Positions 30,078 through 40,524 of a stretch of DNA of 64,000 nucleotides are shown here, piece by piece. The stretch comes from Yarrowia lipolytica (Eukaryota > Ascomycota > Dipodascomycetes > Dipodascales). The number at the start of each line of letters is the position of its first letter. Position 1 is the stretch's first letter. The translations under genes and the position numbers were made by a program. The notes beneath the pieces are model-generated. The model made no database searches. It was not told where the DNA came from and saw only the letters and a program-made list of their open reading frames with translations. Location: the NCBI RefSeq assembly GCF_001761485.1, contig NC_090772.1:2478501-2542500 (forward strand), in the 5' to 3' direction.

Positions 30078-30848
30078 ACACTCAGGCCTCACGAATAACA
30101 AGAAATCACGCGACTGTCAAATTGCAGGTGACTAAAAATCGAGGTTGGCAAACAACCGTGTGTCACTCTTGGGGCCATTGTCCAGAATCGAACTGAGGTT
30201 CCACGGCTATCACTGGCTAAATATAGACCGGGAGGACGACAGACGGGAAACTCGACAGTCGCAGACTCAACGGCAGACTCAACAAAGGGCTTCTTAGGAA
30301 CCTTGGTACTTCTGCTTCTGGGACTTAGCTCTGGAACTTAACTCTGGAACTTGTTAGCTCTTGAACTTGTCAGGTCAGCTCTACCAACGACGAGGCCACG
30401 ACGCGTCGCAAACCGCCTCAAAAATCATATCAAACACTGTCCCTACAGATCACGCCCTGGCATAGGCTTTCCTTCCAACGCGTGGTTGTTACAGAAAGTG
30501 TAACCAACCCTTTAAGTTTGATGATGAAGAAAAAAAAAGTTTGAAAATTCAAAATGTTAAAATGTCAAAATGTCAGATTTGATTTATTTTCAACGTGTCC
30601 TTAATGGCGTCTGTAGAACGGCCTCAAAAGGCCAAAAAGTGAGCGATATAGACACAGAAACAGCAGAGAAGAGCCAGGGGACTCTTATACGCCGCCCCAT
30701 AACCCCGATTACCTGGCCTGCGACCCTTGTCGACCCATTCTCCCATTGTCCCATTCTCATCTCCGTGGTTTTTTGAGCTTGCTCCCAAAGTTCACGTGAT
30801 GCAGCTCCATCACGGTGTATATCGCCGAAACACGTCTGGTTGCACGCC

Positions 30849-32468
30849 ATGCCGTCCTACTTCAAATTCAGCGATTTGGAGCAAAACAACAACAAACGGG
30901 ACGACGACTTCAAACCCCGTAAAGACGCCATGTCTTCGCCTCTCTCCATGTTCAACCAGGTGCCCACCCGAATTCTCAGACTCGTGGGTCTGTCCGTGTG
31001 CGCTCTGGTGTTTGTCTTCCTGTTTCTGAGAAACACCGATAGCAACACAGTGGTGGTCAACGACACCACCAAGGCCGCCGCTTCCGGAAATGTCAAGTCC
31101 GCGCCCGAGGCCACCCCCCAGGACCCCCTCACGTGCACAAAGTCCTTCGACGGCGTCACCCCCATCACCCAGTACGTCGTCATGATCGATGCCGGCTCGT
31201 CGGGCTCGCGAATCCACGTCTACAAGTTCAACAACTGTCAGTCCACCCCCCGACTGCTCGACGAGCACTTTGTCATGGACAAGCCCGGTCTGTCTGCCTT
31301 CACCGACCCCGAGGAGGCCGCCCAGTCCCTCGACAAGTACCTTGACAGCGCTCTCGAGTACATCCCCGAGGAGTACCACTCGTGCTCTCCTCTGCAGGTC
31401 AAGGCCACCGCTGGTCTGCGAATGGTCGGCGAGCAAAAGTCCAAGGAGATCCTGCAGGCCGTCCGGGACCGAATCCAGGCCAAGTACCCCTTCCCCATTG
31501 CTGGAGACGACGGTGTGGGCATGATGTCCGACTCTGACGAGGGAGTCTACGCCTGGATCACCATCAACTACCTGCTGGGAAAGATTGGTTCGCCCGAGAA
31601 GAAGCCCACCGTTGCTGCCTTTGATCTTGGAGGAGGCTCCACCCAGATTGTGTTTGAGCCCGAGCTCAAGGGAGACAAGAAGCCCACCGCTAAGCAGATC
31701 CAGTCGGCCATGCAGCCCGGAGACCACGTCTACGACCTCAAGTTTGGCGATCTGTCTTACTCGCTTTACCAGAAATCGCATCTTGGATACGGCCTCAATG
31801 CTGCCAAGGACCAGATGTACAAGCAGGTTGTCATGAACCACATCAACTCTGATGACAGCGTTGTTGAGGACGGTGCCACTCTTGTCAACCCTTGTGTGCC
31901 CAGCGGTCTGGAGATCAAAAACGTCAAGGTCAAAATCAACGCCGAGAAGACCTACACAGTCAACTTCCGAGGCCCCTCCAAGCCCCAGACCTCTGCTCAG
32001 TGCAGAAAGATCGCCGAAGACATTCTTCACAAGGATCATGAGTGTACCGTCGAGCCCTGTGCATTCAACGGTGTCTACATGCCTTCTCTGGCTGAGACCT
32101 TTCTCCGAGAGTACAAGCTGTACATCATCTCCTTCTTCTACGACCGAACCGCTCCCCTCGGTATGCCCTCCGACTTTTCTGTTGAGGAGCTGCAGGATCT
32201 GACCCAGCGTGTGTGCCAGGGCGAGTACGACGGCTTCAAGGCCATCCCCGGCGCCATCAGTGAGCTCAAGGAGAACCCCGCCTGGTGCATGGAGTTGACA
32301 TACATGGTGTCTCTGCTGCACCAGGGTTACGAGATCCCTGTGGGCCGAGAGGTGACCATCGCCAAGAAAATTAAGGATTACGAGCTGGGATGGTGCCTGG
32401 GTGCTTCTCTTCCTCTGCTCCACAAGAATGGTAAGGATGGATGGACTTGCAAGCTCAAGAAGCAGTAA
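30849..32468 (+). CDS. GDA1: Golgi guanosine diphosphatase (GDPase)
   Basis: The 539-residue type II membrane protein has a short cytosolic tail, one signal-anchor helix (about residues 42-61) and a lumenal GDA1/CD39 nucleoside-phosphatase domain. Apyrase conserved regions are visible: MIDAGSSGSRIHVYKF, KATAGLRM, DEGVYAWITINYLLG and AFDLGGGSTQIVFEPE. The enzyme cleaves GDP, made by mannosyltransferases, to GMP, which then leaves by antiport with incoming GDP-mannose; it is needed for Golgi mannosylation. The frame is open slightly upstream, but the first ATG is at 30849. Codon use is strongly biased towards C-ending codons, so the antisense strand is also open over almost the full length. Convergent with the downstream GTPase gene. 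Confidence 0.97.
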   Translation: MPSYFKFSDLEQNNNKRDDDFKPRKDAMSSPLSMFNQVPTRILRLVGLSVCALVFVFLFLRNTDSNTVVVNDTTKAAASGNVKSAPEATPQDPLTCTKSFDGVTPITQYVVMIDAGSSGSRIHVYKFNNCQSTPRLLDEHFVMDKPGLSAFTDPEEAAQSLDKYLDSALEYIPEEYHSCSPLQVKATAGLRMVGEQKSKEILQAVRDRIQAKYPFPIAGDDGVGMMSDSDEGVYAWITINYLLGKIGSPEKKPTVAAFDLGGGSTQIVFEPELKGDKKPTAKQIQSAMQPGDHVYDLKFGDLSYSLYQKSHLGYGLNAAKDQMYKQVVMNHINSDDSVVEDGATLVNPCVPSGLEIKNVKVKINAEKTYTVNFRGPSKPQTSAQCRKIAEDILHKDHECTVEPCAFNGVYMPSLAETFLREYKLYIISFFYDRTAPLGMPSDFSVEELQDLTQRVCQGEYDGFKAIPGAISELKENPAWCMELTYMVSLLHQGYEIPVGREVTIAKKIKDYELGWCLGASLPLLHKNGKDGWTCKLKKQ

Positions 32469-32708
32469 GATTAGGAAAACAAGTACGCTATAAGTACAGT
32501 ATCATAGATTGTTGTATATTTGTATATATTTGGAACCGTAGTGAAGTACACTTGTAGTTCTCATCATTCGTGCGTGGTATGCGGCAAGTTTTTGCATACA
32601 ATAGGAAATACAACCCCTCTATACTACAGTCTACTTCTACAGACACGACTTTGGCATACAAGAACTTCAATTTTTCCTCCTAATCCCTCTCCTTTATAAT
32701 TTAAACGG

Positions 32709-34310
32709 TTACTCTTCGTCATCATCACCACCAGCAATGATATCGGGCCAGTCCTCAAAGCCATCTTCCCAGGCGGTATTGAGCTTGGCCTCGGTCTTGA
32801 TCACGTCGCCGTTGAATCGTTTCATGATTCGCTCAAACTTTCGCATCTCTGTGGGGGTCAGAAGACAATGGTCCAGAGCCTTGGTGAGCTTCTCGGTGTC
32901 AATGTTCTCTCCGATGAAGACGATTTCGTTTCGTCGGTCGCCGTAGATGCCCTGGAAGTCCTTCTTGATGTAGGCTCTGACTGTCTCGTCGTCGGGCCAC
33001 GAGTTTTCACTCATGACGCAGAACCAGGGCTGCCCAGGCTTGATGGTGAGAATGGCGCCGGCCTGCGACCACTCTCCCTGCAGAATGTGACGGGTGGCGA
33101 GCCAGAAGTATCCCTTGGACCGTAGCAGGTTGCCAAACACTGAGTTCTTCTTGTTCTCCAACACAACCTTCTCGTCAATGAGCTCGACAGATTCATCGTC
33201 GGAGTCCTCCTCATCTTCCCATTCTTCCTGGGACATGGGAGAGTCGCCGTCTTCGTCCACAGGCTCCAGCTGCTGGTCATCGTCCTCAGCCTCCTGGGTG
33301 GCGTTCTCGTGACCATCGTGAACGTCGGCTCCGGAGGGAGTGTTGTACTCCATAACGAGGAACTTGTCTCTGATGAGCTCGTGCAGCCTGAGAGGATGGA
33401 AAGGAGTTCGTGCTCTGTACACAAAGTTGTTGATGTTGTACTCCTCGGTCTCGGGCTTGGGTGCAAGCTTACTACCAGCAGCAACATCTCGAACAGTCAT
33501 CTCATGGATACTTTGGAGCCAGCCGGCAGAGGTGGCTGCCTTATCGAACTGAAAAAGGCCCGTGTTGATGATCTCCTTTAGATCGACCTTGCAGAAGTTG
33601 GTGGTAATGACCTTGGCAACCGGGTTGAGCTTTCGTACCAGAGCCTTGATCTTATTCTGCTTTTTGGTGGAAATGGTGTCTGTCTTGTTGAGAATGATAA
33701 CGTCGGAGAACTCGATCTGGTCAACCAGCAGGTCGGAGATGGTTCGTTCATCCTCAGGCATACCAATCTCCCACCGGTCCTTGAGTAGATCAAAGGTCTC
33801 AAAGTTGGGCAGGAAGTTGAAGGAGTCAATGACAGTCACGGCGGTATCCAGAGCCGTGAGTTTGGCAAGCCCTCCATGCTCGGCAATCTGTCGAAGCACC
33901 TTCTCGTCCATACCAAGGTCCACCTTGTCCTCAGCATCTAGCATAGCAGTGGTGAACTCTTGAGTGAAGGTCTCAGCCACCTGCATGGGCTCAGAAATAC
34001 CGGTTGACTCAATCACAATGTAGTCAAACTTGCCAGAAAAAGCGAGCTGAGCCATCTCCTCGAGAAGGTCACCTCGAAGGGTGCAACAGATACACCCGTT
34101 CTGGAGCTGCACCATAGACTCCTTCTTCTGGCTGACCTTGTGGTTGACCAGCAGAGAAGCGTCAATGTTCAGCGCAGACATGTCGTTGACAACAACAGCA
34201 ATCTTGTAGCCATGATTGGCCTTGAGGATGTTCTCAAGCAGAGTGGTCTTACCGGCTCCAAGGAAGCCACTGAGAAGAGTCACAGGGATGGGTTTCTGAA
34301 TGGAAGGCAT
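32709..34310 (-). CDS. COG0523 (CobW/YciC-type) G3E GTPase, probable zinc metallochaperone
   Basis: The 533-residue protein has the P-loop GFLGAGKTT at residues 15-23, the metal-binding GCICC motif (Cys73, 75, 76), the Walker-B-like ESTGISEP at 101-108 and the guanine-specificity NKTD at 208-211. The C-terminal CobW domain (about 390-510) includes RSKGYFWLATRHILQGEWSQ. An acidic linker rich in Asp/Glu and a few His (about 325-375, DVHDGHENATQEAEDDDQ) separates the two. Such proteins use GTP hydrolysis to deliver metal, commonly zinc, to client enzymes; length and C-terminal motif are closer to bacterial YciC than to yeast Zng1 (429 residues). The client is unknown. The start at 34310 is the first ATG. 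Convergent with GDA1. Confidence 0.85.
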   Translation of the reverse strand: MPSIQKPIPVTLLSGFLGAGKTTLLENILKANHGYKIAVVVNDMSALNIDASLLVNHKVSQKKESMVQLQNGCICCTLRGDLLEEMAQLAFSGKFDYIVIESTGISEPMQVAETFTQEFTTAMLDAEDKVDLGMDEKVLRQIAEHGGLAKLTALDTAVTVIDSFNFLPNFETFDLLKDRWEIGMPEDERTISDLLVDQIEFSDVIILNKTDTISTKKQNKIKALVRKLNPVAKVITTNFCKVDLKEIINTGLFQFDKAATSAGWLQSIHEMTVRDVAAGSKLAPKPETEEYNINNFVYRARTPFHPLRLHELIRDKFLVMEYNTPSGADVHDGHENATQEAEDDDQQLEPVDEDGDSPMSQEEWEDEEDSDDESVELIDEKVVLENKKNSVFGNLLRSKGYFWLATRHILQGEWSQAGAILTIKPGQPWFCVMSENSWPDDETVRAYIKKDFQGIYGDRRNEIVFIGENIDTEKLTKALDHCLLTPTEMRKFERIMKRFNGDVIKTEAKLNTAWEDGFEDWPDIIAGGDDDEE

Positions 34311-36441
34311 GGTCGGATAATATGAAAAGGAGTTGAGATTGGAGCCGCTCTCAGTATTTATATTAGCATGGCTGGTGAAAAAAAATTGTTCTCAGAGCCA
34401 GCATGGAACCACCAAGGTGAAATGGACCACGCTAAAGTTCATGTGGGGAGCCAGGTCACAAGATCAGCTCTGGAAACACATTTTGTATGGGTCCATGGGA
34501 TTATGAGTGGATAGATGTATTTGCGTAGCTGAGAGAATAAAAATGCTACCAATATCTCTTGTCAAATCTGTTGACTAATACTCATTATAATGAGGTACTG
34601 CTGCAAGTACTATATAATGAAGATGAGATCTCCCGTCAAGTTTGGTGCGCTCCAACTTGTGATCCACCGAGGCAAAGAACACAGTACGCACACGAATAGA
34701 ATCCTTGAGACTCGAAAATTTCATCTAAACTATCAAAATGGAAATCTGATAAAATCAAGGCCGTTAAATGAAGCCTTGTCGGCACGTGGTTTCGTGTCAC
34801 CATCCCCCCCCATTAGCATTTGCGCGTATGCATTCACATGCATAACCCTGCATATTGTTACCTTGAATACGCACATACCTTGGCAGTTATTTGTTACTCT
34901 ACTTTTCTCATTGGTGGCTGGGACATTAAAGTCGCGAGTACAGTAGCGGTTACGAAAGCGAAAAGTCACCTAGAAATGTGAATATATATACAATTTGTCT
35001 ACAATGGGTTGGAACCTGATTCAGCCCGTTTTTACGAATCCACCCAATTTTTCAGCTTTCAAAACGGACCAAAAACAGTCGGGCTTAGGACAAATCGGTC
35101 CTTTTCATGACCATAGTTACAGGTTAGCCAATAAGACTCTTTTCAATGTCACTGGGGGGATAAATGAGAGTACTGCACGCGAAGTTGCGTTTGTGAGAGA
35201 TATTTGATCAATCTGTAGCAGACACAAACCACATCCGCCCGTTATATCGAGTTTTATTTCGTCATTTTTGATTCTACGAGTAGGAACTCTGCTCACAAGT
35301 TTAGGACTTTTGGTCAAAGGTTGTAATGATTATTTTTCAGTCGTGAGACTACAGTAAACTTGTTCTCCTGTCTCTGCTAACTCCACACATTTGAACACAC
35401 ATTTGAACTAACCAGGGGGTTCCTGCCAAGCGTATCTGCATTCTGAATACATAGTATACCGTACGAGCACTGCTTACCAAACAATTGTTATACCACGAAT
35501 ACTGCGTACTTGGAAAGTAGAACTACTGCTGCTGCTGTAACCCATCCTGTGCACATTCCTCTCTTGAGAACCGCCTACAAGCAGCACGTCTTAGACATCT
35601 GTCGAAAGAAGGCCTGTTCTTGAAAAAGTCAGTCCACGTCGTGAAAGATGACGATACGATACGATCTCGACGATGCGTATGACTATGACCGATTGAATCT
35701 CACCGTTAAACAGTTCAGATACAAGCGTGTTCAGGCGACTGGTACAATAGATGCCGTTACACGCATCAAAAGAACTACAGCACGTTTACTTGTAATACAA
35801 CTGGCTCTTAGTCGACATGAAACACCCGTACTTCTTTTCACCCCAATGTATAACCTGTTGGTGGGCTGTGGGTGTGTACCCTGGTGGTCATGCAGGAACG
35901 TGTGATGTGCAAAAATGGTCATCACAAGTAATTGGACACTATTGGCCACGTGCAACAAGTTGTTGACAGACTTATCGATCTAACTCCGGGCACATATACA
36001 TCATCGTTTCCTCTCCAGATCACGTGAGATTTGTCAGTCGTCGGAGTCTGTTGATACCTGAGGAAGTGTTTACCGTACGGCAAGTCTCTGGACCCGTAAT
36101 ATGAATTTTGATAGGAGAGGATAGTCATGGTCAAAAATAAAGCTTTGCGATCAGTATAAGTGCAGCTGATTTCCCCCTATATCCTGAAGCCGTTCCGTTG
36201 GTTGTAAGAAAGGATATACATAATACCAGAGTCCCCGGACGCCGCCATTGATGCCTCAAACGCGCGATATTGCATTTGTGCACGTAAAAAACATTTTTAT
36301 AACGTTATTTGGGACTTTAAAAGACACACAGAATTGTCATATATCCTCTTACTTCTTCTTTTTCGCGTTTTTGTCCGCCGCGTGACTAATCACGATTCTG
36401 ATTGTGAGGGCCAAAAAACTGTGTTTTTCACGAATAAAATT
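34311..36441. other. Gene-poor spacer upstream of tRNA-Leu(AAG)
   Basis: About 2.1 kb with the promoter of the GTPase gene at its left end (TATTTATATTAG at about 34355). No gene with a recognisable family; frames at 34995-35207 and 35648-35905 are short and unremarkable. Confidence 0.5.
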
Positions 36442-36541
36442 GGTATCCTGGCCGAGCGGTCTAAGGCGCCAGGTTAAGGCTAATACCTTAACGAATTTCC
36501 TGGTCTCTTCGGAGGCGTGAGTTCGAATCTCACGGATATCA
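36442..36541 (+). tRNA. tRNA-Leu (anticodon AAG) with 18-nt intron
   Basis: Acceptor GGTATCC with GGATATC, A-box TGGCCGAGCGG, anticodon stem CCAGG/CCTGG, loop TTAAGG-T with an intron of about 18 nt (36480-36497) whose CCTTAA pairs with the anticodon arm, long variable arm and T-loop TTCGAAT. T6 follows at 36543. Its body is nearly identical to the tRNA-Leu(CAG) at 20726, so the two are recent relatives. Confidence 0.94.
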
Positions 36542-38670
36542 TTTTTTAATTTTGCCCTTGTTGGACATCCTAAACGAGTATCTCGAGTGTTCACAGAGTT
36601 TCATTAAATTGGAAAGCCGTGATTTGCTGACATTTTTTCTACATTTTTCACTGTGCTGAAACAGACGGGCACCAGAATAACGTGCCGACTTGTACCGTTC
36701 CCGGATGTGGACTTTCTACAAGAGCCCCACTCGTCTCATTGCATGATGGCCGTCATTCACACATCAGGGCTTCACCTCAGGGCTTCACATCAGAGTGTCA
36801 CATCAGAGCGTCACATCAGAGCGTCACATCAGAGCTTCACCCGGCTCGCTTACTTTGCCACTTCTCCACGATATAGACACAGCTCTGCGGATTCCGGCTC
36901 GCAAAAACCCTGGACAGCGTGCTCCACATCCGTGGATCGCCACATACTTTGGATCGGCCGCTGTTTCTGGCGGTTTCCCCGTCCTTGCGCTCACGATATC
37001 CCACGGAACGGCCCACGGAGGTCCAGCTTCCGACTGTGCAGTTGTACATGGTGAGACATGATAATTATGTGGATATGTACATACTGTACATAAATTCTAC
37101 GGCTCATACAAAGAGCACAATTCGGCAATACGCTTAGCCGAAAGAGTAAGAGCAGTACGCCACGTCCGTCGTTTCCTCTATCGCCATATTTCACTGAGAA
37201 GTTACCTGCGATACAATTAGTCGCACAAATCTACGATAGCTGAAACCTCCTTGTACATGTACTGTACCTACCACAGTACCCTTAGCCCCCACTCGTGATA
37301 GAGTTTATCACTATCAAGCCTTCGCCTAAGACACCTATCCGAGCACGCCTTACATTGGCTGTCGTACTGTGTACCAGGTACAACACATGTAAAAGTACAG
37401 TACCGATGGATACAAGACATCTACAGAACAAAAACAGTATCGACATTGGTACAATCATTTATACAGCTACATTTCGCTGTTTGCAGCCAGCTCCGGACAC
37501 TCCTATGCTCGCGTGGTGCACCGTAAAACTCGCTAGAGTGACCCGATCGGTGATGAAACTTTTCCACCTGGTCCGCAAACTTCACACAAGAGACCCGACC
37601 CTACATCCGGTAAAGTGACCTGATCTCACCACACGCTACGGTGAGGGTCTGCATAACATGTGTCCTGTGGAGGTTGCACACGGTCGGATCCCCTGTTCCG
37701 GGGGCTATACGGAGTTTGACGAGGGTATAGATGAACAGAAGGACGCTGCAAGCGGTACATGTACAGTAGTTGTTTGATTAAATGAGATGCCAAAGTACTT
37801 TTTCGCGCTCAAACTTGAACCCAACTAGACTAAAACGAGTGCGGTATGTGTTTTCCCAGTTTTACCACCTCCTTCGGTCCCTTTTTCCTCTGACGGATTA
37901 AATGTACCCCCAACTTTTTTTCCCTTCCCCCCTCCATGCGGCGCCCTAATAACGTTACATAAGACGAAGGATTTTGTTGCTTAGTCAATTATCCTTGTCC
38001 CAATCGGGTTATCTTAGCCTGGATGCATGCTGCTGCAGAAGCCAAACAACATGTGGAGAAAAACGAGCGGGCAAACGACACCTGAAACAAGCCGGCAGGG
38101 CGCACGTGGGAACAATGATGCAAACGGGAAGCCACGGGAGTCACGGGAGTCACGGGAGGCACGTGAGTGCACGCACCCCTTCACCAATGGCACGCTCGTA
38201 AGATGGGTTGGTTGTTACAACAGCATAAATGGAAAGATCAATCAAACTTTAAGCAACAGTCCGACAGGAGGAGCTCGTTTGGGCAGGTGGAAATTTGGTC
38301 AGTCTGCGGACCCGTAGCAGGCCAAATTTGCATTCATTTGGATCCCCGAAAGCCACAGATTCGATTCGTACAACTATTTTTAGTTTTTGTCCCCCTGCTT
38401 CCGCACTATTGGCCCCTCAAACTCTACAGCCTACGGCCGGATCCGAGACTTCAGAGTTTTCCACAATGTGTCTTGGCCCGATAGTTTTATATGTGCGATG
38501 GTGGCCACGCGATTCAAGACGGTTGATAACCTTGGGATTCTCGTTTAGGCAACTGCTCTTTGTCGTGCACGACTTTTGGCGATTGTCTGTTCGAAGCACC
38601 ATCTCCCCGTCGCATCACACAACCCATCTAAACGACACTCCCCACACAAGTTCATCTATACGAATACGAC
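36542..38670. other. Gene-poor spacer with minisatellite and GTAC motifs
   Basis: About 2.1 kb with a 13-bp minisatellite (36760-36837) and dense GTACTGTAC / GTACAGTAC / ACATGTAC motifs (37070-37095, 37248-37285, 37370-37405, 37757-37770). CACGGGAGT repeats occur near 38130-38160. No supportable gene. Confidence 0.55.
36760..36837. repeat. 13-bp minisatellite, six units
   Basis: Six head-to-tail units close to CACATCAGAGCGT (first two units read CACATCAGGGCTT and CACCTCAGGGCTT). Confidence 0.9.
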
Positions 38671-40152
38671 ATGCTTGGCCTCGATACCAACCCAGATTGT
38701 GCTCCCGTGCTGTTAAAAAGCTCGACGGAGCTGCCCGAGTATCTTGTTGGAGGAACATTGTACCGAACCGGCCCTGGCGGAGTGGGCGACTCTGCCGACA
38801 AGATGAAGATCAAACACTTCTTTGACGGCTTCACCCAGAACCACAGATTTCACATAAAGGATACAAGCACCGTCGAATACGCTTGCAGGTCGTCATGCAA
38901 CGCTCTCAAGCAAATGTACAAGGAGGGAAGCCCCGATATGGCCCGAGTGACGAGTTTCGGACCTCGAGATCCCTGTCAGACGTACTTTCAAAAGTTCATG
39001 AGCGTGGTCAAGATGCCTCTATCTGAGTCCAATGTCAAGACCGACGACGGCTTGCCGGCAGATATTGTCAACGTTGGAGTTACCATTAAAAGAGATATCA
39101 CGGGTTTGGTTGCGCGTACCGACTCCAACGTTTTCCAGATCCTTGATCCAGTTACTCTGGAACCCCTTACCAAGTACAACTACTCCAAGTTTAGTGGACA
39201 GAGTCTTGATGGCCAGTTGACAGCCAGCCATGTGGAGTTCTCTGCTGACGGTAAGACGGAGTACAACTACAATCTGAAGCTCGGTAAGATGCCTGAGTAC
39301 GTGGTCTTTTCGAAAACCGACGGTCACATCACAGAGCTGGCTCGTTTCCAGGCCCCAGGCACATATTTGCATTCGTTCTGGACGACAGACAAGTACGTGG
39401 TGCTTGCTCTTTGGCAGGCCGAGTTTTGGGGAGGAGGAATTGGTGTTCCGTTGAACAAGAACGTTCTCCAGGGCATCACACAGGAATGGAACTCGGAACG
39501 CGAAACGGTCTTCTACGTTATTGACAAGGACCCGTCCAAGTCTCGTGACTTCAAGACGTACAAGGGCCCAGCGTTTTTTGCATTCCACACAATCAACGCT
39601 TTCGAACAGGACGGAGAGCCGGTTCTGGATGTGTGCACGTATGACAACAATCGAGTTCTGTTTGATTTCATGCTGGACAAGTTCAAGAATGATATGGCCG
39701 GGGTGCAAAAGAACAAGGCGTTTGTGACCCGGTTCAAATTACACGACGGGTTGGCTCAGACGGTATTCTGCTACGACACTCCTTTGGCCAATCTGGAGCT
39801 GCCCACCATCAACCCGAGATTTCAAAACAAGGAGCACAGATACGTGTACGGGGTGAACATGCAAGATAAGGGCCAGTTTTTATTTGAAGCCATTATTCGG
39901 ATGGACTTGAAAACAGGAGAGACCTTGTACTTCATAGAAGAAGACGAGACTCCTGGAGAGGCTCTTTTTGTGCCAGATCCAGAGTCTGACGAAGACGACG
40001 AGCTTGCCGGTGTCCTGCTTTCGGTCTCGCTAAACCTCAAGACAGGCAAGAGTGCGTTGCTGGTTCTTGACCCGGCAACCATGACAGTCACGGCCAGGGT
40101 CCAGATGGACTCTAAGGTCAACTACGGCTTCCATGGCAGTTGGGCTATGTAA
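38671..40152 (+). CDS. Carotenoid oxygenase family protein (RPE65/CCD/lignostilbene dioxygenase type)
   Basis: The 493-residue protein has the seven-bladed propeller family pattern, with all four iron-binding histidines in their usual contexts: His187 (TASHVEFSADG), His234 (TYLHSFWTTDKYVV), His306 (FFAFHTINAFEQDG) and His488 (GFHGSW). The start EYLVGGTLYRTGPGG is also typical. Members use Fe(II) and oxygen to split a conjugated C=C bond in carotenoids, retinoids or stilbenes. Wild-type Y. lipolytica makes no carotenoids, so an apocarotenoid or a plant-derived stilbene from the environment is a likelier substrate; that is inference. Length fits single-domain fungal members. There is no signal peptide, so it is probably cytosolic. 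Start at the first ATG, 38671. Confidence 0.92.
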   Translation: MLGLDTNPDCAPVLLKSSTELPEYLVGGTLYRTGPGGVGDSADKMKIKHFFDGFTQNHRFHIKDTSTVEYACRSSCNALKQMYKEGSPDMARVTSFGPRDPCQTYFQKFMSVVKMPLSESNVKTDDGLPADIVNVGVTIKRDITGLVARTDSNVFQILDPVTLEPLTKYNYSKFSGQSLDGQLTASHVEFSADGKTEYNYNLKLGKMPEYVVFSKTDGHITELARFQAPGTYLHSFWTTDKYVVLALWQAEFWGGGIGVPLNKNVLQGITQEWNSERETVFYVIDKDPSKSRDFKTYKGPAFFAFHTINAFEQDGEPVLDVCTYDNNRVLFDFMLDKFKNDMAGVQKNKAFVTRFKLHDGLAQTVFCYDTPLANLELPTINPRFQNKEHRYVYGVNMQDKGQFLFEAIIRMDLKTGETLYFIEEDETPGEALFVPDPESDEDDELAGVLLSVSLNLKTGKSALLVLDPATMTVTARVQMDSKVNYGFHGSWAM

Positions 40153-40524
40153 GCAATGCATCCGTTAGACAGAAGTACACATTGCACAACATGACTTGTA
40201 GGTGGCAAAAACGATAAACGAATTAGTAGCTGACTTCTGTTCATATTTTCCACGCAAACTATGTAGATTTTCCGACGTACGTACCAGCGGTATTGCTATG
40301 GATACATCATCACTTCTCTGAAACGCTTCCCCAAAACGCTGATTTCAGTCACGTGATGCAAAAAAACAAAACAAACCAACCAATGGAGGATTTTCTCCGC
40401 CCACACTTTCACTAGTGGCCTCTTATCTCCTCACCCAATAACAAGCCCGTCAGTTAGCTTAGTCATAACCCATCGCCCATGCTCACAGTTAAGGTTACCA
40501 ACATGCATAATTCAATGTCGAGAG
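40153..40524. other. Intergenic, promoter of the ABC transporter
   Basis: Contains a TCACGTGA palindrome (40350-40357). Out-of-frame ATGs at 40479, 40503 and 40515 precede the chosen start; they may lie upstream of the transcription start or act as upstream ORFs. Confidence 0.45.

Larger units (their letters stand above)
28413..30848. other. Intergenic spacer with repeat copy B
   Basis: About 2.4 kb. The first 110 bp continue the GID4 open frame. GAGTGGAAAGG tandem units lie near 28655-28680, CGCGCCCTTTCC repeats near 29037-29075, CCAACTCACCGAGACA repeats at 29570-29640, T-runs at 29770-29825, and repeat copy B at 29853-30077. A long open frame on the minus strand (28990-29652) is made of these repeats and is not called. 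Confidence 0.55.

Noticed and set aside
30080-30540. Possible solo long terminal repeat
   Set aside because: A TATA-like stretch and an end in TGTTACA suggested one, but I could not define both ends or a target duplication, and there is no second copy in the window.
30810-32423. 537-codon open frame antisense to GDA1
   Set aside because: It mirrors GDA1, whose strong preference for C-ending codons keeps stops out of the opposite strand. The translation has no family resemblance and is Gly/Val/Leu-rich, as expected for such a shadow.
36653-37054. 133-codon frame over the 13-bp minisatellite
   Set aside because: The repeat explains the open frame; composition is not protein-like.
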